Source: Nocardioidaceae bacterium (GTDB lineage: Bacteria; Actinomycetota; Actinomycetes; Propionibacteriales; Nocardioidaceae). From it: 64,000 nt of DNA. The notes below the pieces were generated by a model. That model had not been told where the DNA came from and did no database searches. It worked only from the letters and a program-made list of their open reading frames with translations. Location of the stretch: positions 854,909 to 918,908 of the forward strand of contig JAUJOD010000001.1 in NCBI GenBank assembly GCA_030447865.1, in the 5' to 3' direction. Below, piece by piece: positions 63,500 through 64,000 of this stretch. Positions within the stretch are counted from its first letter, which is position 1. Every line of letters begins with the position of its first letter. Both the position numbers and the translations under genes were made by a program.

Positions 63500-64000
63500 T
63501 CAGCGCTGCGCAGCCTCCACCGCGGCCAGCCACGTCTCGGCGAAGGCAGCGCCGTCGACTGCGGTGACCACTCGGCACGGCAGCCCGTCCTCGTACGGTT
63601 CGAAGCGCAGGACCTCGGCCTCTAGCACTGGCTCAAGCGTCATCGGCGATACGGTCACGCCCGACCAGCCCACCGCCACAGCGCACGTCAGCGGGTCGTG
63701 ATGAAAGTTGAGCAGGTCATCAGCCAGGCCAGGATGGGAGGCAGCAAGTGCTGCGGCGTCCCTGTCGGCGGCGTAGGCCAGCGCCTGTCGAGCAAGTAGG
63801 TTCCCGAGCTCGCCTGACGCCCGGAGCCGCGGCAGATCGACGGCCCGCAGCTGGGCGCGCGCGGTCACCGCGATCGGCACCCAGGTGACCGAAGCATGCC
63901 GAAGGAGCGTGATCGCAGCGGCTGTGTCGCACTGGACGTTCCAGTCCCGCTCAGGCGCCCATGGCGGCAGATCGGGGTCGAGGGGGCCAGTCCAGCCGCC
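63500..64000 (-). CDS. Nucleoside hydrolase-like protein, C-terminal part (partial)
   Basis: The frame runs open from the window edge to TGA at 63500, about 166 residues. Parts recall the inosine-uridine-preferring nucleoside hydrolase family: PERDWNVQCDTAAAITLLR, VTWVPIAVT, and FHHDPLTCAVAVGW near the C-terminal metal/substrate site. These enzymes split the N-glycosidic bond of ribonucleosides for base salvage, which would suit the purine genes. The catalytic N-terminal DxDxxxDD is outside the window, so the family call is fairly but not fully secure. Confidence 0.72.
   Translation of the reverse strand, partial: GGWTGPLDPDLPPWAPERDWNVQCDTAAAITLLRHASVTWVPIAVTARAQLRAVDLPRLRASGELGNLLARQALAYAADRDAAALAASHPGLADDLLNFHHDPLTCAVAVGWSGVTVSPMTLEPVLEAEVLRFEPYEDGLPCRVVTAVDGAAFAETWLAAVEAAQR

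Overview
The window is 64 kb of high-GC DNA from an actinobacterium. The dnaJ-hspR-clpB block, a bldC-type regulator beside a valine-dehydrogenase-like gene, a DUF222/HNH (13E12-type) endonuclease, DUF3073 and DUF3151 proteins and many GTG starts all fit. The mix looks most like the Propionibacteriales/Nocardioidaceae, but genus is an inference. No plasmid, prophage, CRISPR or rRNA feature was seen.

Layout. 1-4.9 kb: heat-shock operon (end of a probable grpE, dnaJ, hspR, clpB, a membrane protein). 4.9-14.7 kb: housekeeping and hypothetical genes (dapC-like aminotransferase, aldo/keto reductase, PhyH-type dioxygenase, pyrE, class II aldolase, SPOUT methyltransferase, DedA, DUF3151, LuxR-type regulator, lipid kinase). 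14.7-37.6 kb: most of de novo purine synthesis, in blocks: purA, purD and purB, purC-purS-purQ, purL, and purF-purM, with other genes between them. Within it lies a small foreign island (20.4-22.8 kb): an intact IS630-type element, an RHS-core remnant, two orphan small reading frames, and two damaged copies of one SRPBCC gene, one at each edge. 37.8-40.7 kb: DUF3073, Val/Leu/Glu dehydrogenase, a conserved hypothetical protein, bldC and a 52-residue membrane protein, an order I recall as similar around bldC in Streptomyces. 40.8-46.6 kb: SDR, VKOR-like and TrkA-C proteins, then tRNA-Phe, tRNA-Asp and tRNA-Glu, with a three-gene operon (iron-dependent HDO enzyme, family 2 glycosyltransferase, CDGSH protein) between tRNA-Asp and tRNA-Phe. 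46.6-53.6 kb: ion channel, small zinc protease, secreted sugar dehydrogenase, PhoD phosphatase, glyoxalase-fold, GNAT and HNH proteins. 53.6-57.6 kb: pstSCAB phosphate uptake operon with a recognisable PHO-box array. 57.6-64 kb: NAD-dependent epimerase, a tiny membrane protein, a 1444-residue secreted M6 metalloprotease and the end of a nucleoside hydrolase.

How it works together. The pur genes turn PRPP into IMP and then toward AMP; pyrE uses PRPP for pyrimidines. The most notable regulatory signal is a 51-nt inverted repeat with identical arms, identical spacing and symmetric flanking changes, found upstream of both purS and purL. The most notable possible new enzyme system is the HDO-glycosyltransferase-CDGSH operon. 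Further points are a Tsr-like rRNA methyltransferase inside the purine cluster, a VKOR-like protein without the usual loop cysteines, and a long palindrome upstream of bldC.
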